IMG/VR virus record: IMGVR_UViG_3300017729_000038
Location: 1-23,653 of that record
Origin: a virus
Reading direction: 5' to 3' (one strand)
Length of the DNA stretch: 23,653 nt
Shown one piece after another: positions 1 to 5,741 of this stretch. A model generated the notes under the pieces. It was given only the letters and a program-made list of their open reading frames with translations. It was not told the DNA's origin and made no database searches. How positions within the stretch are numbered: the first letter of the stretch is position 1; each line of letters opens with the position of its first letter. The translations under genes were made by a program, and so were the position numbers.

Positions 1-1656
1 AACGCCGAGGGCGACGTCTGCGGCGTGCAGGCGGTGCTGCTGACGCCGGACGGGAAGAAGCGCGAGCATAACAACATCAACAAATATTCACGCGGATCAC
101 TGGTCGGCAATGCCATGCGGATCGGCGATCAGCACGAGGGCGGCGCGATCATATTGGTCGAGGGGCCAGAGGACGCGCTGAGCGTGCGCCAAGCGATCAT
201 GGGCCATGTCGAGGCGACAATCGTCTGCACGTTTGGCAAGTCGGGCATGAAGACGTTCAACGCGCCACGCGCATCAGACGTCACGATCTGCGCAGACCCA
301 GACTTAGACGTGGAGGCGGTTTCCGACGTGCTGCGAGGCGACGGCAGCACCGACGTCCACGTCGTGCGCTTCGACGCGCTGGGCGTGGAAAACGTAAAGG
401 ATGCCAACGACTACCTGCAGGAAGCCGGCGCGGAGAAGCTGCGCGAGGCGCTGGCGCTGGCGAAGCCGGTCGAGGAAGTGAAGCAGGAGCGCATCGCAGG
501 CGAGCGCCAGTGGCCAACTGCATACGAGCCAATAGATCCCGCAACAATACCGGCGCGGCGGTGGATCTACGGGCAGCACTACATACGAGGCCATGTCAGC
601 GTGCTTGCCTCGGCGGGCGGCGTCGGGAAGACGTCGCTGCAGATCGTGGAGGCATTGTGCATTGGCACCGGCAAGCCGCTGCTGGGCGAGGCCATACACG
701 AACCGTGCAAGGTGTGGATCATTAACCTCGAAGACCCGCTGGAGGAGATGCAGAGACGCCTTGCGGCGGCGATGCTGCATTACGGCGTCACCGCCGAGGA
801 AATACGGGGGCGCTTGTTCCTCGACGCCGGAAGAAGCTTGAACATGGTGTTCGCCAACCAAGGGCGCGACGGGATCGAGGTCAACGACGAGATGCTTGAC
901 TACATGGCGGCCAAGATCAAGGAGAACGACATCGGCATGGTGATGATCGACCCGTGGGTTGGCGCGAACCAGATCAACGAGAACGACAACGTGGCCATGA
1001 ATGCAGCCGTCGGTGCCGTGCGTAGCGTCTGCGACGAGACAGATTGCGCCGTGGCGCTGGTGCATCACATCCGCAAGGGCAACGGGGATGAGGCAACCGT
1101 AGACAGCGTCAGGGGCGCGGGGTCGCTGATCGGGGCGGCGCGTGCGGCGCGGGTCATCAACAAGATCAGCTCGGAAGACGCGCAGAAGCTGGGCGTGTCA
1201 GAGGCGGAGAGCCTCGGCATATTCCGCGTGGACGACGGCAAGGCAAACTTGGCGCCGCCAGCAGCCAAGGCGGTCTACCGGCGCATGGTGGGCGTGCAGC
1301 TGCCAAACATGGAATATGTCGGCGTGGCCACTGAATATGCGATGCCGGATCTCTTCGACGGCATATCGGCGCGCGACGCGATGAAGGTGCAGCGTGACGT
1401 CGGGGCGGCGGAGGCAGCGGATGACCCGTACCGCGAAAACGTGCGCAGCAAGCGCTGGGTCGGCGTGGCGGTGGCAGGCGCGCTGGATCTGGACTTGGAG
1501 AAGAAACACGAAAAGGCGAAGGCCAAGGCAATCGCCAAGACGTGGATCGATACGGGCGTATTGCGCACGGCCAAGTGGACGGATGCGCGCGCTGGGCGTG
1601 ACGTGCAAATCGTGACCGTCGGGGAGTGGATCAACGGCGATGAGGCGGGCTTGTGA
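1..1656 (+). CDS. Toprim primase / RecA-like replicative helicase (5' end outside window)
   Basis: The frame is open from base 1, so the gene begins upstream; the GTG at 25 is internal. Counting from that GTG, a Toprim domain spans about residues 40-135, with the catalytic glutamate in LVEGPEDAL (E46), the metal-binding DPD at 91-93 and a KDANDYL motif. A RecA/RepA-type AAA ATPase follows, with Walker A SAGGVGKT (196-203), Walker B-like MVMIDPWVG (305-313), a HHIRKG segment and an RGAGSLIGAARAARVI segment (363-378). A winged-helix-like tail ends at WINGDEAGL. In this family the protein makes primers and unwinds phage DNA at the fork. An N-terminal zinc-binding or primase part is presumably upstream. 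A repeat array, possibly an origin, lies directly downstream. Function is confident; how primase and helicase duties are shared is inference. Confidence 0.88.
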   Translation, partial: NAEGDVCGVQAVLLTPDGKKREHNNINKYSRGSLVGNAMRIGDQHEGGAIILVEGPEDALSVRQAIMGHVEATIVCTFGKSGMKTFNAPRASDVTICADPDLDVEAVSDVLRGDGSTDVHVVRFDALGVENVKDANDYLQEAGAEKLREALALAKPVEEVKQERIAGERQWPTAYEPIDPATIPARRWIYGQHYIRGHVSVLASAGGVGKTSLQIVEALCIGTGKPLLGEAIHEPCKVWIINLEDPLEEMQRRLAAAMLHYGVTAEEIRGRLFLDAGRSLNMVFANQGRDGIEVNDEMLDYMAAKIKENDIGMVMIDPWVGANQINENDNVAMNAAVGAVRSVCDETDCAVALVHHIRKGNGDEATVDSVRGAGSLIGAARAARVINKISSEDAQKLGVSEAESLGIFRVDDGKANLAPPAAKAVYRRMVGVQLPNMEYVGVATEYAMPDLFDGISARDAMKVQRDVGAAEAADDPYRENVRSKRWVGVAVAGALDLDLEKKHEKAKAKAIAKTWIDTGVLRTAKWTDARAGRDVQIVTVGEWINGDEAGL

Positions 1657-1671
1657 GCGTGTCCACGTTTA

Positions 1672-1800
1672 CCACAGTGGACTGTGGGGGACTGTGGAAG
1701 TGTGGGAATAATACAGTGAAATCCTTCCACCACAGTCAACGTATATATATACGTGACTGTGGTGGTGGACTGTGGTGGTGGAAAACGGACTGTGGAAGGG
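1672..1800. repeat. Iteron-like array of ACTGTGG repeats
   Basis: Seven copies of the 7-mer core ACTGTGG occur in about 125 bp of non-coding DNA. Five are on the + strand, starting at 1681, 1691, 1756, 1769 and 1789. Two are inverted, at 1672-1678 and 1730-1736. Several extend to GGACTGTGG followed by GG, TGG or AAG. The copies at 1672-1678 and 1681-1687 form a perfect dyad with a GG spacer. Clustered short repeats beside a replicative helicase gene resemble initiator-binding iterons. Repressor operators, or a decayed coding repeat, are alternatives. The last copy runs into the Shine-Dalgarno of the next gene. Confidence 0.7.
1727..1765. repeat. Long near-perfect inverted repeat with TATATATA core
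   Basis: The arms CCACCACAGTC (1727-1737) and GACTGTGGTGG (1755-1765) are perfect complements. Between them, after one unpaired A at 1738, lies a second self-complementary block, ACGTATATATATACGT (1739-1754). The whole element could extrude as a cruciform or fold as a long RNA hairpin. The AT core flanked by repeat units is what a DNA-unwinding element or a dimeric operator looks like. There is no U-tract, so an intrinsic terminator is unlikely. Confidence 0.75.
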
Positions 1801-1812
1801 AGGGATACTTGC

Positions 1813-2400
1813 ATGGCTAATCAGAAGGGGCGTCGCCCTACGGCAAAGCAGATAGCGGCGAAGGGGAAGTTTACGGTTGGCGAAAGGACGGAGCCAATAC
1901 CGGCGTCTGTCTGGGGTCAGCTGGAACCGCTGGATCGGGTGGCGAGGGAAATGACGGAGCGGTGGGGTGATGCGTTGCCGTCGCTGGTCACGCCGGATCT
2001 GGCAGGCAAGTTCGAGGCGGCCTATGAAGCGCTGAAGGAGGCCATCGTGGAGCGTGACGTCGTCAGGACGAATAAGATCGCCACGCAGCTCATGGCGGGG
2101 TGGAAGCGCATGGAAGCGGAAGCGGAGGGCGCGGGGCATAAGCCGCTGTCGCCGCACGCGTGGTGCGTGGAAGTGGATGGCGGGAAGATCGTGTGCTTCG
2201 CGAGGCAGGGATGCGCTGAGCTGCGCAAGCGGTATCCGCAGTGGGTGGTCTACTCGTTCGAGGATGCGGCGTGTATACTGAAGCAGCATTTCAGCGAGGC
2301 GTTTCTGCAGAAGGCGTTTGAGACGTTTCCCAACGCGAAGGTGACGCGTGTGGTGGATGGAGATGGCAACAATAACATTGAGGATGACATACCATGGTAA
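1813..2400 (+). CDS. Uncharacterised phage protein, 195 aa, upstream of DUF6378 and terS
   Basis: The family is not recognised. The ATG at 1813 is chosen because GGAAGGGAGGG ends 8 nt upstream. An upstream in-frame GTG at 1753 would translate the repeat array and is unlikely. The basic N-terminus (MANQKGRRPTAKQIAAKGK) looks disordered. A helical middle follows (about 45-105), then a compact domain with WCVEVDGGKIVCFARQG, an RYPQWVVYSFEDAACIL segment and an acidic end (DGDGNNNIEDDIPW). The stop overlaps the next start by 7 nt, so translation is probably coupled. Its place between the replication and terminase genes suggests a DNA-metabolism or packaging accessory, but no function can be assigned. 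Confidence 0.8.
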   Translation: MANQKGRRPTAKQIAAKGKFTVGERTEPIPASVWGQLEPLDRVAREMTERWGDALPSLVTPDLAGKFEAAYEALKEAIVERDVVRTNKIATQLMAGWKRMEAEAEGAGHKPLSPHAWCVEVDGGKIVCFARQGCAELRKRYPQWVVYSFEDAACILKQHFSEAFLQKAFETFPNAKVTRVVDGDGNNNIEDDIPW

Positions 2401-2663
2401 CGAGGGAAGATATCTTGCGCACGGCGGGTGACTTGATCACGGGCGACAGGCAGCGGACGTATGGATCCGCAAAGGCGTCGCACGCGACCATTGCTGGCAT
2501 GTGGTCGGCGTATCTCGGCGTGCCTGTGACCGAGGTGGACGTGGCGGCGATGATGGTGCTGCTCAAGGTATCGCGGTCGCGCTCAAGCGATCACTCGGAT
2601 AACTGGGTGGACGTGTGCGGTTACGCTGCGATAGCGGGTGAACTGGAGGCTGGCGATGGGTGA
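2394..2663 (+). CDS. DUF6378-like phage protein
   Basis: This 89-aa protein has the pattern I associate with DUF6378: an R-x-YG segment (RQRTYGSAKASHATIAGMW), WSAYLG, then VDVAAMMVLLKVSR and a C-terminal DNWVDVCGYAAIAGEL. The family is common in phages near replication or packaging genes and has no established function. The conserved Asp, Lys/Arg and Tyr residues suggest a small all-helical fold. The start ATG sits inside the stop region of the previous gene (CCATGGTAA), and the gene overlaps the next start at 2656 by 8 nt. The family name is from memory and was not searched. Confidence 0.78.
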   Translation: MVTREDILRTAGDLITGDRQRTYGSAKASHATIAGMWSAYLGVPVTEVDVAAMMVLLKVSRSRSSDHSDNWVDVCGYAAIAGELEAGDG

Positions 2664-3099
2664 AATCGGGAAGGCGAAGATCGCGGCGATCAACGCGGTC
2701 GGCGAGGACGAGATATTCGACCGGATGTCACGCGGTGAAACCGTGAGCAAGATCATTGGCGAGTTCAATGTGGGGTGGAAGCTGTGGAACAAGTGGCTCG
2801 ACGCTGAGCGTGGGCGTAAGGAGCGCTACAGAGCGGCTCAGGAGGCCGCTGGGCACTTCTTCGCGTCACGCGCGGTGGATACGGCGCAGAGCGCTGATCC
2901 CGCGACGGTGAACGTGTCACGGCTTCAGGTGGACACCGACAAGTGGATCGCGTCGAAGCTGAACCAGCAATACGATGTGCGGCAGAAGGACATCGCGATC
3001 AACATCAGCGTGAACGACTTGCACGCGCAGGCAGCGCAGTTGCTTGGCGACGTGGACGATATCGAGGACGCTGAGATCGTGGAAGAGGATGGCGAATGA
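2656..3099 (+). CDS. terS: Probable terminase small subunit
   Basis: 147 aa. The ATG at 2656 follows GGAGG at 2645-2649 with a 6-nt gap and is preferred over the GTG at 2638. An N-terminal helix-turn-helix-like segment runs from about residue 16 to 45 (IFDRMSRGETVSKIIGEF, then WKLWNKWLD). A helical middle (residues 50-105) contains RLQVDTDKWIASKLN, common in small terminases and related packaging regulators. The tail is acidic (DDIEDAEIVEEDGE). Small terminases bind the packaging site and load the large subunit. The terL gene follows after a 344-nt regulatory gap. The role rests on fold pattern and position; a DNA-binding regulator is the alternative. Confidence 0.72.
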   Translation: MGEIGKAKIAAINAVGEDEIFDRMSRGETVSKIIGEFNVGWKLWNKWLDAERGRKERYRAAQEAAGHFFASRAVDTAQSADPATVNVSRLQVDTDKWIASKLNQQYDVRQKDIAINISVNDLHAQAAQLLGDVDDIEDAEIVEEDGE

Positions 3100-3245
3100 T
3101 GGCGATTTTGCACATCGAGAGAGGGAAGCGCATAGGCGCGCGCGGTTACACATTTTTGACCAAATGGTCAAATATCGACGCTCCGCAGCGCAGAAATATG
3201 CACAACGATACAACTTTAAATAGTTGTAAAACGCTAACGTGCTGA
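3096..3245 (+). CDS. Possible 49-aa overlapping ORF (doubtful)
   Basis: An ATG at 3096 overlaps the terS stop as ATGA and opens a 49-codon frame (MMAILHIERGKR..., ending ...CKTLTC) that stops at 3245. It could be translated by termination-reinitiation. No family is recognised and composition becomes AT-rich and non-coding-like after about 3190. The first RutR-type palindrome lies inside it. It is most likely a chance frame. Confidence 0.2.
   Translation: MMAILHIERGKRIGARGYTFLTKWSNIDAPQRRNMHNDTTLNSCKTLTC
3156..3171. promoter_or_regulatory. RutR-box-like operator, perfect palindrome
   Basis: TTGACCAAATGGTCAA matches all 14 specified bases of the published E. coli RutR box, TTGACCAnnTGGTCAA. 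RutR is a TetR-family regulator released from DNA by uracil or thymine, and homologues exist in many Alphaproteobacteria. The match is seen in the sequence; host binding is inference. Confidence 0.65.
3209..3228. repeat. Small AT-rich dyad
   Basis: TACAACT (3209-3215) and AGTTGTA (3222-3228) are perfect 7-bp complements around TTAAAT. It sits between the two RutR-type boxes. It could be a minor operator or a weak hairpin. No U-tract follows, so it is not an intrinsic terminator. Confidence 0.4.
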
Positions 3246-3247
3246 TA

Positions 3248-3275
3248 TTGCTGCATATTTTATTTAACATAATAA
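3248..3275 (+). promoter_or_regulatory. Candidate sigma70-type promoter before terL
   Basis: TTGCTG (3248-3253) and TAATAA (3270-3275) are 16 bp apart inside the AT-rich core. Transcription would start near 3282, so the downstream RutR-type box (3312-3327) would lie about 30-45 bp into the transcript, suitable for blocking. The match to consensus is partial and AT-rich DNA gives such pairs by chance. Confidence 0.35.
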
Positions 3276-3311
3276 CGATTATGCGATTCCAGCCGGTTTC
3301 GGGCGCGTTTT

Positions 3312-3327
3312 TTGACCAGATGGTCAG
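3312..3327. promoter_or_regulatory. Second RutR-box-like operator
   Basis: TTGACCAGATGGTCAG matches 13 of the 14 specified RutR-box positions; only the last A is replaced, by G. Its centre is 156 bp from the centre of the first box, close to 15 helical turns, so both would lie on a similar face of the helix. Confidence 0.55.
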
Positions 3328-3443
3328 GTTTGACCCCCCCCTCTTTTGGCGCGGCGGGGTGCAATTGCAATGACCCCCCCACGCATACCCGCCATACCCC
3401 CCACCCCTTCACGTTTTCCGAAAAATAGGAGCCACGCGAAAAA

Positions 3444-4865
3444 ATGACCAGCACCCCCGCACCCCAAGATAACCCGTTTCTGGCGCTCATGCGCCGCTAT
3501 CGTGACGACCCTGTCCGCTTTGCCGAGGAGGTCATTGGCATCGAGCCCGACGAGTGGCAGGTTGAGCTGCTGGACGCCGTCTCCGCGCCTGCCATACGCC
3601 GTGTAAGCGTGCGCAGCGGCCACGGCGTCGGCAAAAGTACCGGCGTCGCCATGGCTGCGCTGTGGCACGTGTTGATGCGCGTGCCGAGCAAGACGGTTGT
3701 CACGGCGCCCACCAGCGCGCAGCTATTTGACGCGCTGTTCGCTGAGATGAAGGCATTGGCCAAGAAGCTGAAGCCGCCGTTTGACAGCCTGCTAGAGGTG
3801 AAGTCTGATCGGATTGAGTTAAAGAGCCACCCCGAGAGCACGTTTATTTCGTGCAGGACGTCACGGGCGGAGCAGCCCGAGGCGCTGGCCGGCGTTCACA
3901 GCCCCTCGGTGCTGCTGCTTGCTGACGAGGCCAGCGGGATACCCGAGGCGGTGTTTGAGGCTGCCAGTGGGTCGATGTCCGGCCACACCGCGACGACGGT
4001 GCTGACGGGCAACCCCACGCGTAACACGGGGTTCTTCTACGAGACGCACAATCGGCTGCGCGACGACTGGCACACGATGCATGTTTCCTGTGTGGACAGC
4101 CCGCGCGTCAGCGATGACTTCGTGGCGGATATGCAGCGCCGCTACGGGCCCGATTCCCCCGCTTATCATGTGCGCGTGCTTGGCAATTTCCCGCCGTCCG
4201 AGGAGGACACGGTGATACCCGTCTCGCTGATCGAGGCTGCCATGGCCAGCGACGTGCGTGTGCATGAGAATACGGCGAGCATATGGGGTCTGGACGTCGC
4301 GCGTCAGGGCGGGGATGCGTCTGTCTTGGCCAAGCGGCAGGGGCCCGTCGTGCATCCGCTCAGCGTGTGGCGCAATCTCGATCTCATGCAGCTTACTGGT
4401 GCCGTGAAGGCGGAGTATGACGCGCTGCCCGCGGATAAGCGTCCGCAGGAGATCATCGTGGATAGCAACGGGTTCGGCGCAGGCGTGCTGGATCGGCTGC
4501 GTGAGGTTGGGCTGCCGGCGCGCGGGTTGAACGTGTCGGAGCGCGCCGCCGCCAATCAGACATATGTGAACCTGCGCGCGGAGCTGTGGTTCAAGGCGAA
4601 GGCGTGGCTGGAGGGTATGGATGTTAAGCTGCCGCGTGACGACGCGTTATATGCTGAGCTGGCGGCGCCGCGATATCACTTCACGTCAAGCGGCAAGATG
4701 CAGGTCGAGAGCAAGGACAGCATGAAGAAGCGGCGCGTTGCCTCGCCAGATCGCGCCGACGCCGTGTGCCTGTCATTGGCGACAGACCACACGGCGATGC
4801 ATTTCGGTTCCAAGGTTGGCGGGTGGGGCGCGCCCCTTCGCAGGGGCATACGCGGGGTCGTTTAG
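3444..4865 (+). CDS. terL: Terminase large subunit
   Basis: 473 aa, a normal length. The ATP-driven packaging motor has Walker A SGHGVGKS (58-65), Walker B VLLLADE (156-162) and a coupling-like LTGNPTRNTGFF segment (187-198). The RNase H-like nuclease domain that cuts concatemers has acidic residues in WGLDVARQGGD (D284), IIVDSNGFGAGV (D340) and SPDRADAV (D436/D439). The product acts at the portal with the small subunit to fill the prohead. The ATG at 3444 lies 12 nt after AGGAG, a slightly long spacing. The upstream gap carries two RutR-type boxes and a structured untranslated stretch with a terminator follows, so terL may be its own transcription unit. Confidence 0.95.
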   Translation: MTSTPAPQDNPFLALMRRYRDDPVRFAEEVIGIEPDEWQVELLDAVSAPAIRRVSVRSGHGVGKSTGVAMAALWHVLMRVPSKTVVTAPTSAQLFDALFAEMKALAKKLKPPFDSLLEVKSDRIELKSHPESTFISCRTSRAEQPEALAGVHSPSVLLLADEASGIPEAVFEAASGSMSGHTATTVLTGNPTRNTGFFYETHNRLRDDWHTMHVSCVDSPRVSDDFVADMQRRYGPDSPAYHVRVLGNFPPSEEDTVIPVSLIEAAMASDVRVHENTASIWGLDVARQGGDASVLAKRQGPVVHPLSVWRNLDLMQLTGAVKAEYDALPADKRPQEIIVDSNGFGAGVLDRLREVGLPARGLNVSERAAANQTYVNLRAELWFKAKAWLEGMDVKLPRDDALYAELAAPRYHFTSSGKMQVESKDSMKKRRVASPDRADAVCLSLATDHTAMHFGSKVGGWGAPLRRGIRGVV

Positions 4866-4873
4866 GGGCGGGT

Positions 4874-4902
4874 TTGCATTTTCTCTGAAAAAAGTTTACC
4901 TT
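4874..4902 (+). promoter_or_regulatory. Weak promoter-like pair after terL
   Basis: TTGCAT (4874-4879) and TACCTT (4897-4902) are separated by 17 bp. If active it would drive a short structured transcript ending at the terminator at 4980-5017, with readthrough into the small basic genes. The -10 match is poor. Confidence 0.25.
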
Positions 4903-5017
4903 GAGCCTTGCTCAGAGTGGTTTCATGTCCACGTCTGTACCTCATCGCGGGTTTTCCTCCCTGTACCCGCACAACTTGACCCCGTTGCGCCCCTCCCAGC
5001 GCGCGGGGTTTCTTTTT
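4902..5017 (+). ncRNA. Candidate structured untranslated RNA downstream of terL
   Basis: Three hairpins follow one another in non-coding sequence: TGAGC-CTT-GCTCA (4902-4914), GCGGGT/ACCCGC with a 12-nt loop (4947-4970), and the terminator hairpin (4980-5008). It could be the terL 3' UTR or a short separate RNA. No known RNA family is recognised. Confidence 0.3.
4980..5017 (+). terminator. Rho-independent terminator after terL
   Basis: CCCCG (4980-4984) pairs with CGGGG (5004-5008) and GCGC (4987-4990) pairs with GCGC (4999-5002), with a small TT/G bulge and an 8-nt loop. The tract TTTCTTTTT (5009-5017) follows. It would end or attenuate the terL transcript. Confidence 0.75.
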
Positions 5018-5061
5018 GGCGTTTTAATGTTATTATATCGCAAGATATTATGGAGATTGTG

Positions 5062-5196
5062 ATGCCAAATGTAGATGGTAAAAAGTTCCCGTACACAGCC
5101 GCAGGTAAAAGGGCTGCAGCCTCGGCGATGAACAAGAAAAAGAAGAAGCAGTATGGCACAACGACGAAGCGGAAGACTTCCGCCCCCAAGAAGTGA
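5062..5196 (+). CDS. Small basic phage protein, 44 aa
   Basis: The ATG at 5062 has GGAG 6 nt upstream. The N-terminus MPNVDGKKFPYTAAGKRAAA is followed by a lysine run (KKKKKQYGTTTKRK). About a third of the residues are Lys or Arg, so nucleic-acid binding is plausible. I recall similar tiny KKFPYT proteins near terminase and portal genes in marine phages, with no known function. The motif PYTAAxKRA recurs at the C-terminus of the protein encoded at 5382-5741. The stop overlaps the next start (TGATG). Confidence 0.75.
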   Translation: MPNVDGKKFPYTAAGKRAAASAMNKKKKKQYGTTTKRKTSAPKK

Positions 5197-5381
5197 TGTG
5201 GACGGCGCTGCTCCTGCTTTGCAGCGTCGAGGGTAACTGCTTTGCGTTTGGCAGCCCCGTGATGCAGAGCGAGAGCCAGTGCATACAGTCCATACCGAGC
5301 GGGCTGAAATACGCGCGGCAGACGTTTCCTGCGTACCGCGCGGTGGATTATCAATGCGTCCAGTGGGGCGAAGGAGCGTAG
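5196..5381 (+). CDS. Small cysteine-containing secreted or membrane-anchored protein
   Basis: 61 aa from the ATG at 5196, which shares its first base with the preceding stop; an in-frame GTG lies 3 nt upstream. The N-terminus MWTALLLLC is hydrophobic like a signal or anchor, and cysteines lie at 9, 15, 29 and 54. The exported part may therefore carry one or two disulfides. No lipobox with the usual following residue is clear. No family is recognised. It sits oddly among three highly basic cytoplasmic-looking proteins and could act on the host envelope; that is inference. Confidence 0.65.
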   Translation: MWTALLLLCSVEGNCFAFGSPVMQSESQCIQSIPSGLKYARQTFPAYRAVDYQCVQWGEGA

Positions 5382-5741
5382 ATGGCGACGGCGAAGAAGA
5401 CCAACCCGAAGCTATGGGAAAAGTCGAAGGCGCGAGCTAAGGCTAAGATGGGCGGGCATAGCGCGCGTGCCATGCAGCTCGCCACTAAGTATTACAAGGA
5501 AGCGGGCGGCGGTTATTCTGGCTCAAAGAGCAGCGGCAACAGCTTGTCCAAGTGGAGCAAGCAAGACTGGGATTATTCCGGCAAGGAGGGCAAAAGCCGC
5601 TACCTGCCCAAGTCTGCACGCAAAAGTTTATCATCTGGTCAAAAATCTGCCGGATCGCGCGCCAAGAATAAGGCGACCAGCGCTGGCAAGAAGCGCGCGC
5701 CCTACACGGCTGCAGAAAAACGCGCGGTGAAGAGGGCGTAA
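5382..5741 (+). CDS. DUF5872-like basic protein
   Basis: 119 aa, starting directly after the previous stop with AAGGAG upstream. Residues about 8-65 show the DUF5872 pattern: NPKLWEKSKARAKAKMGGHS, ARAMQLATKYYKEAGGGY, then NSLSKWSKQDWDY. An RYLPKSARKSL segment follows, then a Ser/Lys/Arg-rich linker and a C-terminal KKRAPYTAAEKRAVKRA. The family occurs in phages and in large DNA viruses and has no established biochemistry. The high positive charge suggests DNA or RNA contact, perhaps with the packaged genome; this is inference. The family name is from memory. A partial RutR-type site lies inside the gene (5627-5642). Confidence 0.8.
   Translation: MATAKKTNPKLWEKSKARAKAKMGGHSARAMQLATKYYKEAGGGYSGSKSSGNSLSKWSKQDWDYSGKEGKSRYLPKSARKSLSSGQKSAGSRAKNKATSAGKKRAPYTAAEKRAVKRA
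5627..5642. promoter_or_regulatory. Partial RutR-box-like site inside a gene
   Basis: TTTATCATCTGGTCAA matches 12 of 14 specified RutR-box positions, with one perfect half-site. The 14-mer TTTTTGACCAGATG, read on the minus strand from 5645 to 5632, is identical to a stretch overlapping the operator at 3312. It may be chance, since it lies in coding sequence. Confidence 0.25.

Larger units (their letters stand above)
3100..3443 (+). promoter_or_regulatory. 344-nt regulatory gap between terS and terL
   Basis: No convincing gene is seen on either strand. The left part contains a RutR-box-like palindrome (3156-3171). The centre (about 3190-3285) is strongly AT-rich, with a small dyad and a promoter-like pair. 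The right part has a second RutR-box-like palindrome (3312-3327), then pyrimidine-rich sequence with a C8 run (3334-3341) and a C7 run (3374-3380), and the palindrome TGCAATTGCA (3360-3369). AGGAG (3427-3431) precedes the terL start. This is the best candidate control region for the packaging and structural genes. Confidence 0.65.

Noticed and set aside
304-1068. Long minus-strand open frame opposite the primase-helicase gene
   Set aside because: It mirrors the third-position GC bias of the clear + strand gene, has low-complexity His/Val/Leu composition and no recognisable domain.
1672-1800. DnaA boxes within the ACTGTGG array
   Set aside because: The repeats contain TGTGG, but none continues as the TGTGGATAA expected of a DnaA box.
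1672-1800. CRISPR array
   Set aside because: Units are too short and irregularly spaced, occur in both orientations, and no spacers or cas genes are present.
1753-1812. Upstream GTG start for the 195-aa gene
   Set aside because: It would translate the repeat array, and the ATG at 1813 has a good Shine-Dalgarno.
3312-3334. Promoter using TTGACC of the RutR-type boxes as -35 element
   Set aside because: No acceptable -10 hexamer lies 16-18 bp downstream of either box; after the second there is a C-run.
3334-3380. C8 and C7 homopolymer runs as a packaging or frameshift signal
   Set aside because: They lie in non-coding sequence and nothing links them to a cut site; possible sequencing-length uncertainty only.
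4738-5196. 152-aa frame continuing from terL into the 44-aa gene
   Set aside because: Most of it is out-of-frame terL and terminator sequence; only the part from the ATG at 5062 looks coding.
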